Shown: in pieces, positions 8,909 through 17,068 of the stretch
Numbering within the stretch: position 1 is the first letter of the stretch
How the letters are laid out: each line of letters opens with the position of its first letter
Notes under the pieces: generated by a model
Databases searched by the model: none
What the model was told of the DNA's origin: nothing
What the model saw: only the letters and a program-made list of their open reading frames with translations
DNA from: Ornithinibacillus massiliensis
Lineage (GTDB): Bacteria > Bacillota > Bacilli > Bacillales > Amphibacillaceae
Direction: 5' to 3'
Length of the DNA stretch: 64,000 nucleotides
Assembly: GCF_018310345.1 (NCBI RefSeq)
Contig: NZ_JAGXBY010000001.1
Span: 434,001-498,000, forward strand
Program-made: the position numbers and the translations under genes

Positions 8909-9088
8909 ATGCACCGGATGAGAGCAGCTGATATTGCACAATCACCAGATATGAAGCGTGTGTGGTATAACGGCCAACAGGTGTATATTCAGCAGGTCAA
9001 TGAAAATAATACAGCACGAATATTTCCACTTGATGATCCACAGAACGAGATGGATGTACAACTGACTAATTTGTATGAGTTGCCATAA
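8909..9088 (+). CDS. sspH: Small acid-soluble spore protein, H-type (second copy)
   Basis: A 59-residue protein, exactly the usual SspH length. MHRMRAADIAQSPD is followed by the same core as the preceding gene (NGQQVYIQQV...ARIFPLDD). The ATG lies one base after the upstream stop, and TGGAGGTGG inside the end of the first gene supplies the ribosome binding site. The two copies share the Y/I-Q-x-V and F-P-L-D blocks but differ widely at both ends, so the duplication is not recent. A strong terminator follows. Confidence 0.88.
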   Translation: MHRMRAADIAQSPDMKRVWYNGQQVYIQQVNENNTARIFPLDDPQNEMDVQLTNLYELP

Positions 9089-9096
9089 GATGTAAA

Positions 9097-9127
9097 ATAA
9101 AAAACCTCCTACATCTAGGAGGTTTTA
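9097..9127. terminator. Bidirectional terminator
   Basis: AAAACCTCCT, a six-base loop and AGGAGGTTTT form a perfect 10-bp stem with A- and T-runs, between the convergent sspH pair and the ypjP-like gene. Confidence 0.85.
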
Positions 9128-9129
9128 CC

Positions 9130-9693
9130 TTATGACATCCACTTTGGTGGAGTGTTTTTATCCCAATATATTTCACCTAATAGATGATGTGCTTCAAAAT
9201 TATCATCTTTTAAGTGGTAGTGGAAGTTAAACCAGTACCCATCTTGTGGTCTGTTGTCACGTCTTACGTGGAATTTCGCGACATCTTCCTTAGTTAATTC
9301 ATTGTATACATTAAAAATTCTTTCTCCATAGCCTTGTGATGGCTGTTCTGTAATGGAAAGATAGGATGCATCTTCATTTGCAAGAATAGTCTCTAATGCT
9401 TGTTCCATCTTAGGTAAAATGATCTGCGTGAATTCATCTTCTACTTTTTGGGAAATTTTAGGTCCAAATTTTACAAAACTTTGTTCTTTAGCCTTTTCCG
9501 TTAAGGAGCTAATGACATCTGTTTCTTCTTCAATTTCCGTGCGAATCTCAGTAGGAATGGCACTGCCATCATTCTCTTTTGGACGAACAACTTCATTATT
9601 GTCTTCGTCCGCAATTAAATAAGTAGGCGTATATAAACCAAATGTTACGATTGCGATTAATGCGACGGCTATTTTTCTCATCCACAGATTCAT
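9130..9693 (-). CDS. ypjP: YpjP family protein
   Basis: This 187-residue protein starts MNLWMRKIAVALIAIVTFGLYTPTYL, an uncleaved or cleaved export segment close to that of B. subtilis YpjP. It then has an acidic linker (about 28-60) and a soluble domain ending in YWFNFHYHLKDDNFEAHHLL and WDKNTPPKWMS, typical of the family. The function of YpjP is unknown. The product is presumably on the outer face of the membrane. It is a single gene with ribosome binding site AGAGGGGAA. Confidence 0.8.
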   Translation of the reverse strand: MNLWMRKIAVALIAIVTFGLYTPTYLIADEDNNEVVRPKENDGSAIPTEIRTEIEEETDVISSLTEKAKEQSFVKFGPKISQKVEDEFTQIILPKMEQALETILANEDASYLSITEQPSQGYGERIFNVYNELTKEDVAKFHVRRDNRPQDGYWFNFHYHLKDDNFEAHHLLGEIYWDKNTPPKWMS

Positions 9694-9826
9694 CTTTATT
9701 CCCCTCTTTTCTCCCTTACTTAAAAGTTTAGCATGATATTTTCATAGCTGTCTACTGAATAAAAGGTGCAATACTAAAAAATAGGAAAATAGACTTAAAA
9801 TTTAATCTATTTCTAAGTGATAGGAA

Positions 9827-9880
9827 TTTACAAACGATTTACATTTACAACATATCCACTTAATATTTGTCTCTTATACT
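9827..9880 (+). promoter_or_regulatory. PhoP-box repeats and promoter of the pst operon
   Basis: TTTACA occurs at 9827 and again at 9838. The next positions in the same 11-bp register read AACATA (9849) and TTAATA (9860). A -10 hexamer TATACT lies at 9875-9880, with no proper -35. Tandem TT(A/T)ACA-like repeats at an 11-bp period just upstream of a -10 are the known PhoP~P site arrangement in Bacillus. The operon is therefore predicted to be induced by phosphate starvation through PhoPR. Confidence 0.72.
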
Positions 9881-9944
9881 TAAGTCTGTGAGAGGGGATA
9901 ACCCTTAAATAAATATAAATTGCACTTTGGGGAGGACAATTTAG

Positions 9945-10970
9945 ATGAAATTCAAAAAGTACTTGATGTTCCTATTTGTGGCTGCATTAGCAGTAATGCT
10001 AGTAGCTTGTGGGAATAACAATGATGAAGACAATTCTGACGACGACAAAGGTTCTGAAGAAACACCTGCAGAAAACGCAGATAACGGAACTGATACTGAA
10101 TCAGAAGGCGATGAAGGTTCAAACGAGTTAGAAGGTAGTGTAGTAATTGACGGATCTGGTACAGTTTATCCGTTAATGTCAGAAATTGCTCTTGAATATA
10201 TGACAAACGAACAACCAAATGTTTCTGTTGAAGTAAGCCGTGCGGGAACAAGTGCAGGATTTGAAAAATTCTTACAAGAGAATGGTACAGATTTTAACGA
10301 TGCATCTCGCTACATTAAAGATGAAGAAAAAGCAAAAGCAGAAGAGTTAGGTATTGAAGTATTAGAAATGAAAGTTGCTCTTGATGGCTTAACAATCGTA
10401 GTTAACCCAGAAAACGACTTTGCTACTGAATTAACACCTGACCAAGTAATTTCAATCTTTACTGGTGAGTATGTAAATTGGTCTGATGTAAATCCGGACT
10501 GGCCAAATGAAAAAATTCAAACATATGGTCCGAACGAAAACCACGGAACTTATGAGTTCTTCTATGAAACAATCCTTGAAGAACAAGATTTAGCAAGTGA
10601 TATTAATCTTCAACAAGAATATTCAACTCTAGTAACGCTAGTTTCTGAAGATGTAAATGCTATTGGATTCTTCGGCTTTGGTTACTACGACAGCAATAAA
10701 GATAATTTAAATGCTGTGTCAATTGATTTTGGTGATGGCCCTGTAGCTCCATCTCTAGATACAATTGCAGAAGATGGTGACTATGCAGATTACACTCGTC
10801 CAGTATTCACATATTTGAACGTTAACAATGCTAAAGAAAAGGCACAAGTTCTAGACTATGCTATCTATGTAATGGAAAACAACAATAGATTAGCTGGTAA
10901 AACTGGATTTGCACCAATTCCTGATGAGGAAGCACAAGCACTTGTTGATCAGCTGAAAGAATTACAATAA
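9945..10970 (+). CDS. pstS: Phosphate ABC transporter substrate-binding lipoprotein PstS
   Basis: This 341-residue lipoprotein has a signal peptide and lipobox LVAC (Cys about residue 22), then an unusually acidic low-complexity linker (about 23-65). The PstS domain has phosphate-contacting loops DGSGTVYPL and SRAGTSAG. It captures phosphate outside the membrane for PstCAB. It is the first gene of pstSCAB, behind PhoP boxes, and a stem-loop separates it from pstC, which should let pstS be expressed above the rest. The strong negative charge of the linker and of the mature protein is common in salt-tolerant Bacillaceae. Confidence 0.95.
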   Translation: MKFKKYLMFLFVAALAVMLVACGNNNDEDNSDDDKGSEETPAENADNGTDTESEGDEGSNELEGSVVIDGSGTVYPLMSEIALEYMTNEQPNVSVEVSRAGTSAGFEKFLQENGTDFNDASRYIKDEEKAKAEELGIEVLEMKVALDGLTIVVNPENDFATELTPDQVISIFTGEYVNWSDVNPDWPNEKIQTYGPNENHGTYEFFYETILEEQDLASDINLQQEYSTLVTLVSEDVNAIGFFGFGYYDSNKDNLNAVSIDFGDGPVAPSLDTIAEDGDYADYTRPVFTYLNVNNAKEKAQVLDYAIYVMENNNRLAGKTGFAPIPDEEAQALVDQLKELQ

Positions 10971-11010
10971 TTGAATATTAACTAATCTAGATAACTTGTA
11001 AATATATACC

Positions 11011-11043
11011 ATAAGATGAGGGCACCATATGCTCTCATCTTAT
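11011..11043 (+). terminator. Intercistronic stem-loop between pstS and pstC
   Basis: ATAAGATGAGGGCA and TGCTCTCATCTTAT pair over 14 bp (one G-U) around loop CCATA. The following sequence is only weakly T-rich (TGTGACTTTTAG). It is more likely a partial terminator or 3'-end stabiliser that favours pstS mRNA than a complete stop. Confidence 0.65.
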
Positions 11044-11079
11044 TGTGACTTTTAGATTTGGAAGGAGAGCTGCAAAGAG

Positions 11080-12036
11080 ATGGCAGCAAACAGTAAGCTT
11101 AAGCGCGATGATGCGATAGATGTAAAACGTATGATAGAGCAAAACAAGCAGTCCAAGAGCTTATCGGCAGTAACAGAAAGAGCTATTCCGATACTGTTAT
11201 TCCTGTTTGCGATTATTACTGTTTTGACTACGGTTGGGATTGTATTGACACTGCTCTCTGAGACGATTGAATTTTTTAAGTTGGTTCCAATCTGGGAATT
11301 CTTTACTGGAACAGTGTTAAAACCGATTAGTCAAAATCCGGAATTTGGTGTGTTACCACTTATTAATGGGACTATTATTTCTTCCTTAATTGCCATGCTA
11401 GTGGCAGGACCTATCGGATTAATGGCTGCTATATATTTAAGTGAATATGCCTCTGATCGTGTAAGAAGAGTATTAAAGCCAATGCTAGAAATACTAGCAG
11501 GGATTCCTACCATTGTATACGGATTTTTTGCCTTCACATTTGTAACACCACTAATCCGCTCCATTTGGCCGGAAGTAGGGGCTACAAATATATTAAGCCC
11601 AGGTATTGTAATGGGAATCATGATTATTCCGATGATTGCTTCTTTGTCTGAAGATGCTATGTCATCTGTTCCTAATTCCATCCGCGAAGGTGCCTTAGGA
11701 CTTGGGGCAACAAAGTTAGAAACGACATTTAAGGTCGTTATGCCAGCAGCACTGTCAGGAATTATTGCATCATTTGTACTTGGTATTTCACGTGCTATTG
11801 GCGAGACAATGATTGTTACAATCGCCAGTGGTAGTTCGAAAAACTTCACCTTTGATATTACCCAATCTATGCAGACGATGACGGCATATATAGTGGAGGT
11901 TTCTGGTGGAGAAGCCGCTGCAGGTACTACCGTTTACTACAGCCTTTATGCAGTAGCAATGACACTATTTGTCTTTACACTCATTATGAATTTACTTGCA
12001 AGATACGTCTCTCGTAAGTTTAGGGAGGAATATTAA
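11080..12036 (+). CDS. pstC: Phosphate ABC transporter permease PstC
   Basis: This 318-residue membrane protein has six predicted transmembrane segments and the binding-protein-dependent permease domain (about 90-310). It contains an EAA-like loop (SIREGALGLGATKLET) that contacts PstB. The N-terminal 45 residues are a charged cytoplasmic extension. It forms the translocation channel with PstA. The ribosome binding site GGAAGGAGAG is well placed, and the start of pstA lies one base after its stop. Confidence 0.94.
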   Translation: MAANSKLKRDDAIDVKRMIEQNKQSKSLSAVTERAIPILLFLFAIITVLTTVGIVLTLLSETIEFFKLVPIWEFFTGTVLKPISQNPEFGVLPLINGTIISSLIAMLVAGPIGLMAAIYLSEYASDRVRRVLKPMLEILAGIPTIVYGFFAFTFVTPLIRSIWPEVGATNILSPGIVMGIMIIPMIASLSEDAMSSVPNSIREGALGLGATKLETTFKVVMPAALSGIIASFVLGISRAIGETMIVTIASGSSKNFTFDITQSMQTMTAYIVEVSGGEAAAGTTVYYSLYAVAMTLFVFTLIMNLLARYVSRKFREEY

Positions 12037-12037
12037 G

Positions 12038-12922
12038 ATGAAATATATGGATGCAGATAAAGTATCAAAGCGAATGGGTCCAAGAATCCTGAAGAATAAT
12101 TTATTGAAAGGCCTTTTCCTATTAGCAACACTCTTTGGACTATTGGTATTAGCAATCTTAATATATCGCGTGGTAGTGGATAGTGTTGGTTGGATAGATT
12201 GGGACTTTTTAACGGGTAAATTATCAACAGACGCAGAACGTGCAGGAATTATGGGAGCTATTCTTGGTACTGTTTGGATGATGGCTGTGGTGGCACCAGT
12301 TACCTTGATTTTAGGAATTGGAACAGCTATTTACTTGGAGCTATATGCAAGAAAAGGGCGCTTTCAATCTATCATTCAAACAAATATTGCCAACCTTGCC
12401 GGTGTACCGTCAATCGTTTATGGAATCTTAGGATTAACTATTTTTGTACGTGCAATGGAGATGGGTAATATCGTGTTAGCTGGTGGATTAACGCTATCTT
12501 TATTAATCTTACCGATTGTCATTGTGGCAGCACAAGAAGCAATTCGTGCAGTTCCAGGCTATTTAAGTGAAGCATCATATGGAATGGGTGCAACCAAATG
12601 GCAAACTATCAAGAATGTAATCTTACCAGCGGCCTTACCTGGAATATTAACGGGTGCGATATTAGCGCTTTCCCGTGCAATTGGAGAGACCGCTCCACTT
12701 ACTGTAATTGGAATACCTGCATTGATTTTACCGTTCCCAGGAGGAATCTTTGATAAGTTCACAGCACTTCCAATGCAAATTTACTATTGGACATTAGATT
12801 CATCCTTGGTAGCAGAATATGCAAACTTAGCAGCAGCAACTATAGTCGTTTTATTACTGCTATTGTTTGTATTGAATTCGGCAGCAATCTTTATCCGAAA
12901 TAAGTTCCAACAACGTTTCTAA
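12038..12922 (+). CDS. pstA: Phosphate ABC transporter permease PstA
   Basis: I place the start at ATG 12038 because TAGGGAGGA (12021-12029) lies just before it; an in-frame upstream start at 11996 would lie deep inside pstC. The 294-residue product has six membrane segments and the permease signature with loop YLSEASYGMGATKWQT. It pairs with PstC in the membrane. It is coupled to pstC on one side and separated by 18 bases from pstB on the other. Confidence 0.94.
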   Translation: MKYMDADKVSKRMGPRILKNNLLKGLFLLATLFGLLVLAILIYRVVVDSVGWIDWDFLTGKLSTDAERAGIMGAILGTVWMMAVVAPVTLILGIGTAIYLELYARKGRFQSIIQTNIANLAGVPSIVYGILGLTIFVRAMEMGNIVLAGGLTLSLLILPIVIVAAQEAIRAVPGYLSEASYGMGATKWQTIKNVILPAALPGILTGAILALSRAIGETAPLTVIGIPALILPFPGGIFDKFTALPMQIYYWTLDSSLVAEYANLAAATIVVLLLLLFVLNSAAIFIRNKFQQRF

Positions 12923-12940
12923 GTTAAGGAGGATATAGTC

Positions 12941-13777
12941 TTGAGTCTTTTAACAGTTAAGGAGAATAGTAGTATGTTAAATAATAGTGAAACCGTTGTG
13001 TTATCTCCTAGTCTTGCGAATAAAAATGTTGTGTTTGACACAAAGGAGTTAAACCTTTGGTATGGTGAGACACATGCTTTAAAAGATATTAATCTTACTA
13101 TTAATGAAAAAGAGGTAACAGCCATTATTGGTCCATCTGGCTGTGGTAAATCGACCTATTTAAAAACATTAAATCGTATGGTGGAATTAGTTCCAACCGT
13201 CCGCACAACAGGTGAAATCAATTACAAAGGTAGAAGTATTCTAGATAAGTCATTCAAAGTAGAAGATTTAAGAACTCATGTTGGTATGGTATTCCAAAAA
13301 CCAAATCCATTTCCAAAATCAATCTATGATAATATTGCCTATGGTCCAAGAATTCATGGAATCCGTAATAAAAAGATTCTAGATGAAATCGTGGAGAAAA
13401 GTCTTCGTGGTGCTTATATTTGGGATGAAGTGAAGGATCGATTAAAGGAAAATGCTTACGGACTTTCCGGTGGGCAGCAACAACGTTTATGTATAGCTCG
13501 TACACTAGCAATCGAACCAGATGTTATCCTAATGGATGAGCCTACCTCAGCGCTAGATCCAAAGTCTACATTAAAGATTGAGGACCTTGTTCAAGAGCTG
13601 AAAAAGGATTACTCCATTATCATCGTAACGCATAATATGCAACAAGCAGCCCGTATTTCTGATCGTACTGCCTTTTTCTTAAATGGAGAAGTAGTAGAGA
13701 TGGACGAAACAGATACTATTTTTACAAAACCAAAAGATAATCGCACAGAAGATTATATTTCTGGACGTTTTGGATAA
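12941..13777 (+). CDS. pstB: Phosphate ABC transporter ATP-binding protein PstB
   Basis: This 278-residue ABC ATPase has Walker [10 protein letters not shown], signature LSGGQQQRL, Walker [14 protein letters not shown] and an H-loop within VTHNMQQAA. It powers phosphate uptake through PstCA. Two starts are possible: TTG 12941 behind AAGGAGG, used here, or ATG 12974 behind AAGGAGA, giving 267 residues. Only one pstB is present, unlike B. subtilis, which has two, and there is no phoU after it. A terminator at 13820 closes the operon. Confidence 0.94.
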   Translation: MSLLTVKENSSMLNNSETVVLSPSLANKNVVFDTKELNLWYGETHALKDINLTINEKEVTAIIGPSGCGKSTYLKTLNRMVELVPTVRTTGEINYKGRSILDKSFKVEDLRTHVGMVFQKPNPFPKSIYDNIAYGPRIHGIRNKKILDEIVEKSLRGAYIWDEVKDRLKENAYGLSGGQQQRLCIARTLAIEPDVILMDEPTSALDPKSTLKIEDLVQELKKDYSIIIVTHNMQQAARISDRTAFFLNGEVVEMDETDTIFTKPKDNRTEDYISGRFG

Positions 13778-13819
13778 ACTATATAATGAATTTCATCTTC
13801 CCCCTTTGATGAATATAGA

Positions 13820-13847
13820 AAAGACCGGCCAAAGTGCCGGTCTTTTT
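13820..13847 (+). terminator. Terminator of the pst operon
   Basis: AAAGACCGGC and GCCGGTCTTT form a 10-bp GC-rich stem followed by TTTTTG. Confidence 0.88.
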
Positions 13848-13923
13848 GTATGTATTCTAATATTTATAAAGTAAAAGCCTCAGGTCGTAAATCGTTTAGG
13901 ATAATGTCTTTTCATAAAAATAA

Positions 13924-13963
13924 TGCGGAATACATGATAAAACCTCTTATTATGTATTCCGCA
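13924..13963 (-). terminator. Terminator of the second chemoreceptor gene
   Basis: TGCGGAATACAT (13924-13935) and ATGTATTCCGCA (13952-13963) are perfectly complementary. On the - strand the stem is followed by TTATTTTTATG. Confidence 0.75.
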
Positions 13964-14001
13964 GTTTAGTTCATCAAGATTATGATAGAGTTAACTACCC
14001 A

Positions 14002-15705
14002 CTACTGTATAGTAAATTGCTTCGTGCTTTCTGTCAGTGATTTCGATATGTCGGTAAGCTTTAATCCGACCTCATGTGTATGTTCCATCTGCTTTATTTG
14101 ACCTTCACTACTTGCAAGCATTTCTTCTGCGCTTGCCAGTGTCTCTTGTGACACCGATAGGAAGCCAAATGTTTCTTTTTCTAATGACGGTAATAGCTGC
14201 TCTAGTTCCTTTAATTCCCCTTGAACACCTTGAAGCTCTGTACTTACTTCAAATATTTCTTGCATCATTTCATCTATCGAAAACTTGGCTTCGTTAGACT
14301 TGATTAGTGTATTGGTTGTCTTGACTAACATATTTTCAAATTCATTTGTCGCGGTCTCGGTGACCTGCTCCATGTTAGAAATGGATTCGGTGATCTGTTC
14401 GGCAGCATTTGACGATTGTTCAGCGAGTTTGCCCACTTCATTTGCGACTACAGCGAAGCCTTTACCAGCATCTCCTGCGCGGGCAGCCTCAATGGACGCA
14501 TTTAAAGATAGTAATTTAGTTTGTTCTGCAATGCCTTGAATCAGCCCAACTAGCTTATTAATGGACTTTGAATAGGATTGGACATGTTGGATTGTCTTAG
14601 TTAAGTGTTCGAACTCTTGCTTAAATGTATTGACCGTGTTAATTAACTCTGTCATATTCTTTTCACCATGTTGTGCGGAGTGATTCATTTGATTTGCACT
14701 GGAAAAGATTTCTCCCATGCTTTCAATCATTTGTTCAATTTTATCCTTCATAATTTTAAAGGACTCAGAACTTCCCTCTGAGCTACTTGCGGTTTGCTCT
14801 GCTCCTACTTTTACGGTCTGTATGGCATCGATTAAATCTTGACTAGATGCAAGTGTATTTTCGGACGATTGCTGTAACTCTGTACCAGTTTGTTCAAGGT
14901 TAGTGGTTGTATCTTTAATTTGATGGAGCATGGAACGCATATGATTAATCATAGCATTGTAGCTTTTATCTAAAGAGGATATTTCTGGGATGCTCGTATT
15001 TATTTCAGTGGAATCCTCTCGTAAATCACCATTTCTCACTTTCTTCATTTTTTCTCTTAAGATGGAAAGTGGCTTTGATATCTTATTGGTAAAAATAGTA
15101 ATGACGAATGAGGATATTAGAATACCGATAAGAATAATACTAATCATAATGATAGCGAGTTGGTTAACTGGCTTCATATAGGTAGCGGTCGGTACGACTA
15201 ATACATATTTTCCCTCAAGGTTACTAATCGCTTTAATACTTAATGTGAAGTCCTGTCCGTCAATTGAAGTATGTAGGATACCATCCTCTGCATTTAGTAT
15301 GGTTTCTAGCAAGGAATCGGATATCGGCGGAAGGGTGTTATCACTAACTTTAAATGGAATGAGTTCATCATCTATCGTATAAAAATAATCGGAGACGATT
15401 TCATCATTGGTTAGCTTTGTTTGCTGGTCACGTACACTGATGTTAACCTGCTGCATGAAGTAATCATATTGATCGTCACTAGGATAGACAAATTTTAAAT
15501 TGTCCACCAGATACTCCATTAATTCGGCTTCACGTACGAGTCTATTTTCAATTGCTTCCATTGTGGTAGTACGCGAAATCGTGTACGCACTTACACCTAC
15601 TGCAACGACTGTGAGGGTTAAAAGAATAATGAATATCGTTAGGATACGACTTCGTAGGCTTCTTTCCCGTTTGTTTCGGCTTTTATTCTTATCAGAGCTG
15701 TTCAA
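14002..15705 (-). CDS. Methyl-accepting chemotaxis protein (second copy)
   Basis: This 567-residue chemoreceptor starts with a basic N-terminus and a membrane segment (about 22-42), then an extracytoplasmic sensor of about 135 residues. A second membrane segment (about 183-205), HAMP (about 206-262) and a signalling domain with tip [20 protein letters not shown] follow. Its sensor shares little with that of the chemoreceptor at 1.9-3.6 kb, so it should detect another ligand. It is a single gene with ribosome binding site GTGGAGG; the neighbours are the pst operon and a DUF2089 operon. Functional partners are CheA and CheW elsewhere in the genome. Confidence 0.92.
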   Translation of the reverse strand: MNSSDKNKSRNKRERSLRSRILTIFIILLTLTVVAVGVSAYTISRTTTMEAIENRLVREAELMEYLVDNLKFVYPSDDQYDYFMQQVNISVRDQQTKLTNDEIVSDYFYTIDDELIPFKVSDNTLPPISDSLLETILNAEDGILHTSIDGQDFTLSIKAISNLEGKYVLVVPTATYMKPVNQLAIIMISIILIGILISSFVITIFTNKISKPLSILREKMKKVRNGDLREDSTEINTSIPEISSLDKSYNAMINHMRSMLHQIKDTTTNLEQTGTELQQSSENTLASSQDLIDAIQTVKVGAEQTASSSEGSSESFKIMKDKIEQMIESMGEIFSSANQMNHSAQHGEKNMTELINTVNTFKQEFEHLTKTIQHVQSYSKSINKLVGLIQGIAEQTKLLSLNASIEAARAGDAGKGFAVVANEVGKLAEQSSNAAEQITESISNMEQVTETATNEFENMLVKTTNTLIKSNEAKFSIDEMMQEIFEVSTELQGVQGELKELEQLLPSLEKETFGFLSVSQETLASAEEMLASSEGQIKQMEHTHEVGLKLTDISKSLTESTKQFTIQ

Positions 15706-15918
15706 TGTAAAACCTCCACATTAGCATTCTAGTATATAGTAAATTATACCAACGTAATGTAAAGCCAATGTTAAATTCATGTGAATTTATAGTTCTTTAG
15801 ACATAGGAATCAATTACCCGATGGTTAGGCGTGTGCGAATTGTAAATTGAAATTATTAACTCACGGATTAAAAATATTAATCAAAATGATAAATAATCTT
15901 AAAATAATTCATTTAATG

Positions 15919-15947
15919 TTTACAAAAATGCTGGGATTGTATATAAT
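15919..15947 (+). promoter_or_regulatory. Sigma-A promoter of the DUF2089 operon
   Basis: TTTACA (15919-15924) and TATAAT (15942-15947) are separated by exactly 17 bp, 28 bases before the ATG. Confidence 0.75.
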
Positions 15948-15974
15948 AAAATCAAAATAAGGAAAGGGATTATC

Positions 15975-16337
15975 ATGACACATCCATTAATTACGCAATG
16001 TCCAGTTTGTAGCAATACATTAACCGTAACGAAACTTCAATGTAACCACTGTCATACGACAATTGAAAATGACTTTTCACTTTCCAAATTTAACCTTTTA
16101 TCCAAGGAACAGCTAGACTTTATTGAAACCTTTATTGTTGCGAGAGGGAATATTAAAGAAGTTGAAAAGGAGCTAGGAATTTCATATCCAACTGTTAGAG
16201 GAAAATTAAGTGATATTATTCAAGCATTAGGATATGAAACTAGACAAAAGACCGTCCTAGATGAACGTGCAATTCTTGGTATGCTGGAAAAAGGGGAAAT
16301 TACACCTGACGAAGCAATTAAAATGTTAAAAGAATAA
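15975..16337 (+). CDS. DUF2089 domain-containing protein
   Basis: This 120-residue protein has an N-terminal zinc ribbon (CPVC...CNHC, residues about 9-31), a helix-turn-helix-like segment (KEVEKELGISYPTVRGKL), and a C-terminal SHOCT-like helical hairpin (EKGEITPDEAIKML). DUF2089 proteins are probable DNA-binding regulators of unknown target. It leads a three-gene operon with two proteins carrying related helical or small-domain signatures, so it may regulate its own operon. The ribosome binding site is AAGGAAAGGG. Confidence 0.82.
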   Translation: MTHPLITQCPVCSNTLTVTKLQCNHCHTTIENDFSLSKFNLLSKEQLDFIETFIVARGNIKEVEKELGISYPTVRGKLSDIIQALGYETRQKTVLDERAILGMLEKGEITPDEAIKMLKE

Positions 16338-16350
16338 GGAGGAGAATAAA

Positions 16351-16725
16351 GTGAAGGAAGAAATTTCAAAAATATTGAAGATGATGGAAGAAGGAAAGAT
16401 TGATGCAGATAAAGCGGGTGAGTTAATAGCTGTATTAAAGGATAAAGAAGAGAAAGGGAAGTCTTCCAATTATCTCAATAAAACGTTAAAGGTTAGAATT
16501 CAATCCAATGAAAGTGATATCGTTAATGTTAACTTGCCAATAAGACTATGTCAGGCAGTATTGAAGGCTGGCCTCGGCATAGCAGCTAATATTCCAGAGG
16601 CAGAGAAATATGTAAAGGATATAGATATTAATCTTATTTTAGAAGCAATTGATCAAGAAGTAGAAGGTCAAATCGTCGATATCGTATCAGGAGATGGCGA
16701 TAAAGTCGCTATATTCGTAGAGTAA
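16351..16725 (+). CDS. SHOCT-like domain protein (YvlB-like N-terminus)
   Basis: This 124-residue protein starts at GTG 16351 after AAGGAGGAG. The N-terminal 30 residues (LKMMEEGKIDADKAGELI) are a SHOCT-like helical pair of the kind also found at the end of the preceding gene's product. The remainder (LKVRIQSNES...VNVNLPIRL...) is a small alpha/beta domain found behind this hairpin in Bacillus YvlB-like proteins. The function is unknown. It is the second gene of the DUF2089 operon, 13 bases after the first. Confidence 0.7.
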   Translation: MKEEISKILKMMEEGKIDADKAGELIAVLKDKEEKGKSSNYLNKTLKVRIQSNESDIVNVNLPIRLCQAVLKAGLGIAANIPEAEKYVKDIDINLILEAIDQEVEGQIVDIVSGDGDKVAIFVE

Positions 16726-16729
16726 GAGA

Positions 16730-17020
16730 ATGATTAAAGTAACGATAAGAACGAGTAAGAATAGAGGATTTACCATTCCAGTACCCTACTTTGTATTACA
16801 TCTTGGAACCAACATAATTTGTACGAATATGGTTTGGAAAAGGATTATAAGACGAACCAATAACTCCTATGACAATCATTCCACAACATTGACTCCTATT
16901 CATAAACAATTGATCAAACCACTTCTCAAACAAGTAATCAAAGAAGCACAAAATTACCGAGGCGAAACAATTGTGGAATTACGACAATCAGGTAAGGAAG
17001 AAATAACGATTAGACTATAA
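16730..17020 (+). CDS. Hypothetical protein of the DUF2089 operon
   Basis: A 96-residue protein, starting four bases after the preceding stop and thus translationally coupled, and closed by a terminator. It is basic, with a moderately hydrophobic segment (about 14-36, IPVPYFVLHLGTNIICTNMV) and an end, VELRQSGKEEITIRL, that resembles the last strands of the upstream protein's small domain. No family is recognised. Confidence 0.65.
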   Translation: MIKVTIRTSKNRGFTIPVPYFVLHLGTNIICTNMVWKRIIRRTNNSYDNHSTTLTPIHKQLIKPLLKQVIKEAQNYRGETIVELRQSGKEEITIRL

Positions 17021-17056
17021 GGGAGATCGCCCATAACTGAGGGCAATCTCTCTTCG
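17021..17056 (+). terminator. Terminator of the DUF2089 operon
   Basis: GGGAGATCGCCC and GGGCAATCTCTC pair over 12 bp with one wobble, followed by a T/C-rich tract. It may also act for the MFS gene that ends at 17069 on the other strand. Confidence 0.7.
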
Positions 17057-17068
17057 TTATTCCTCAAA

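Noticed and set aside
11331..11849. 172-codon open frame antisense to pstC
   Set aside because: It is fully inside pstC on the opposite strand, with no start signal; a shadow of a hydrophobic gene.
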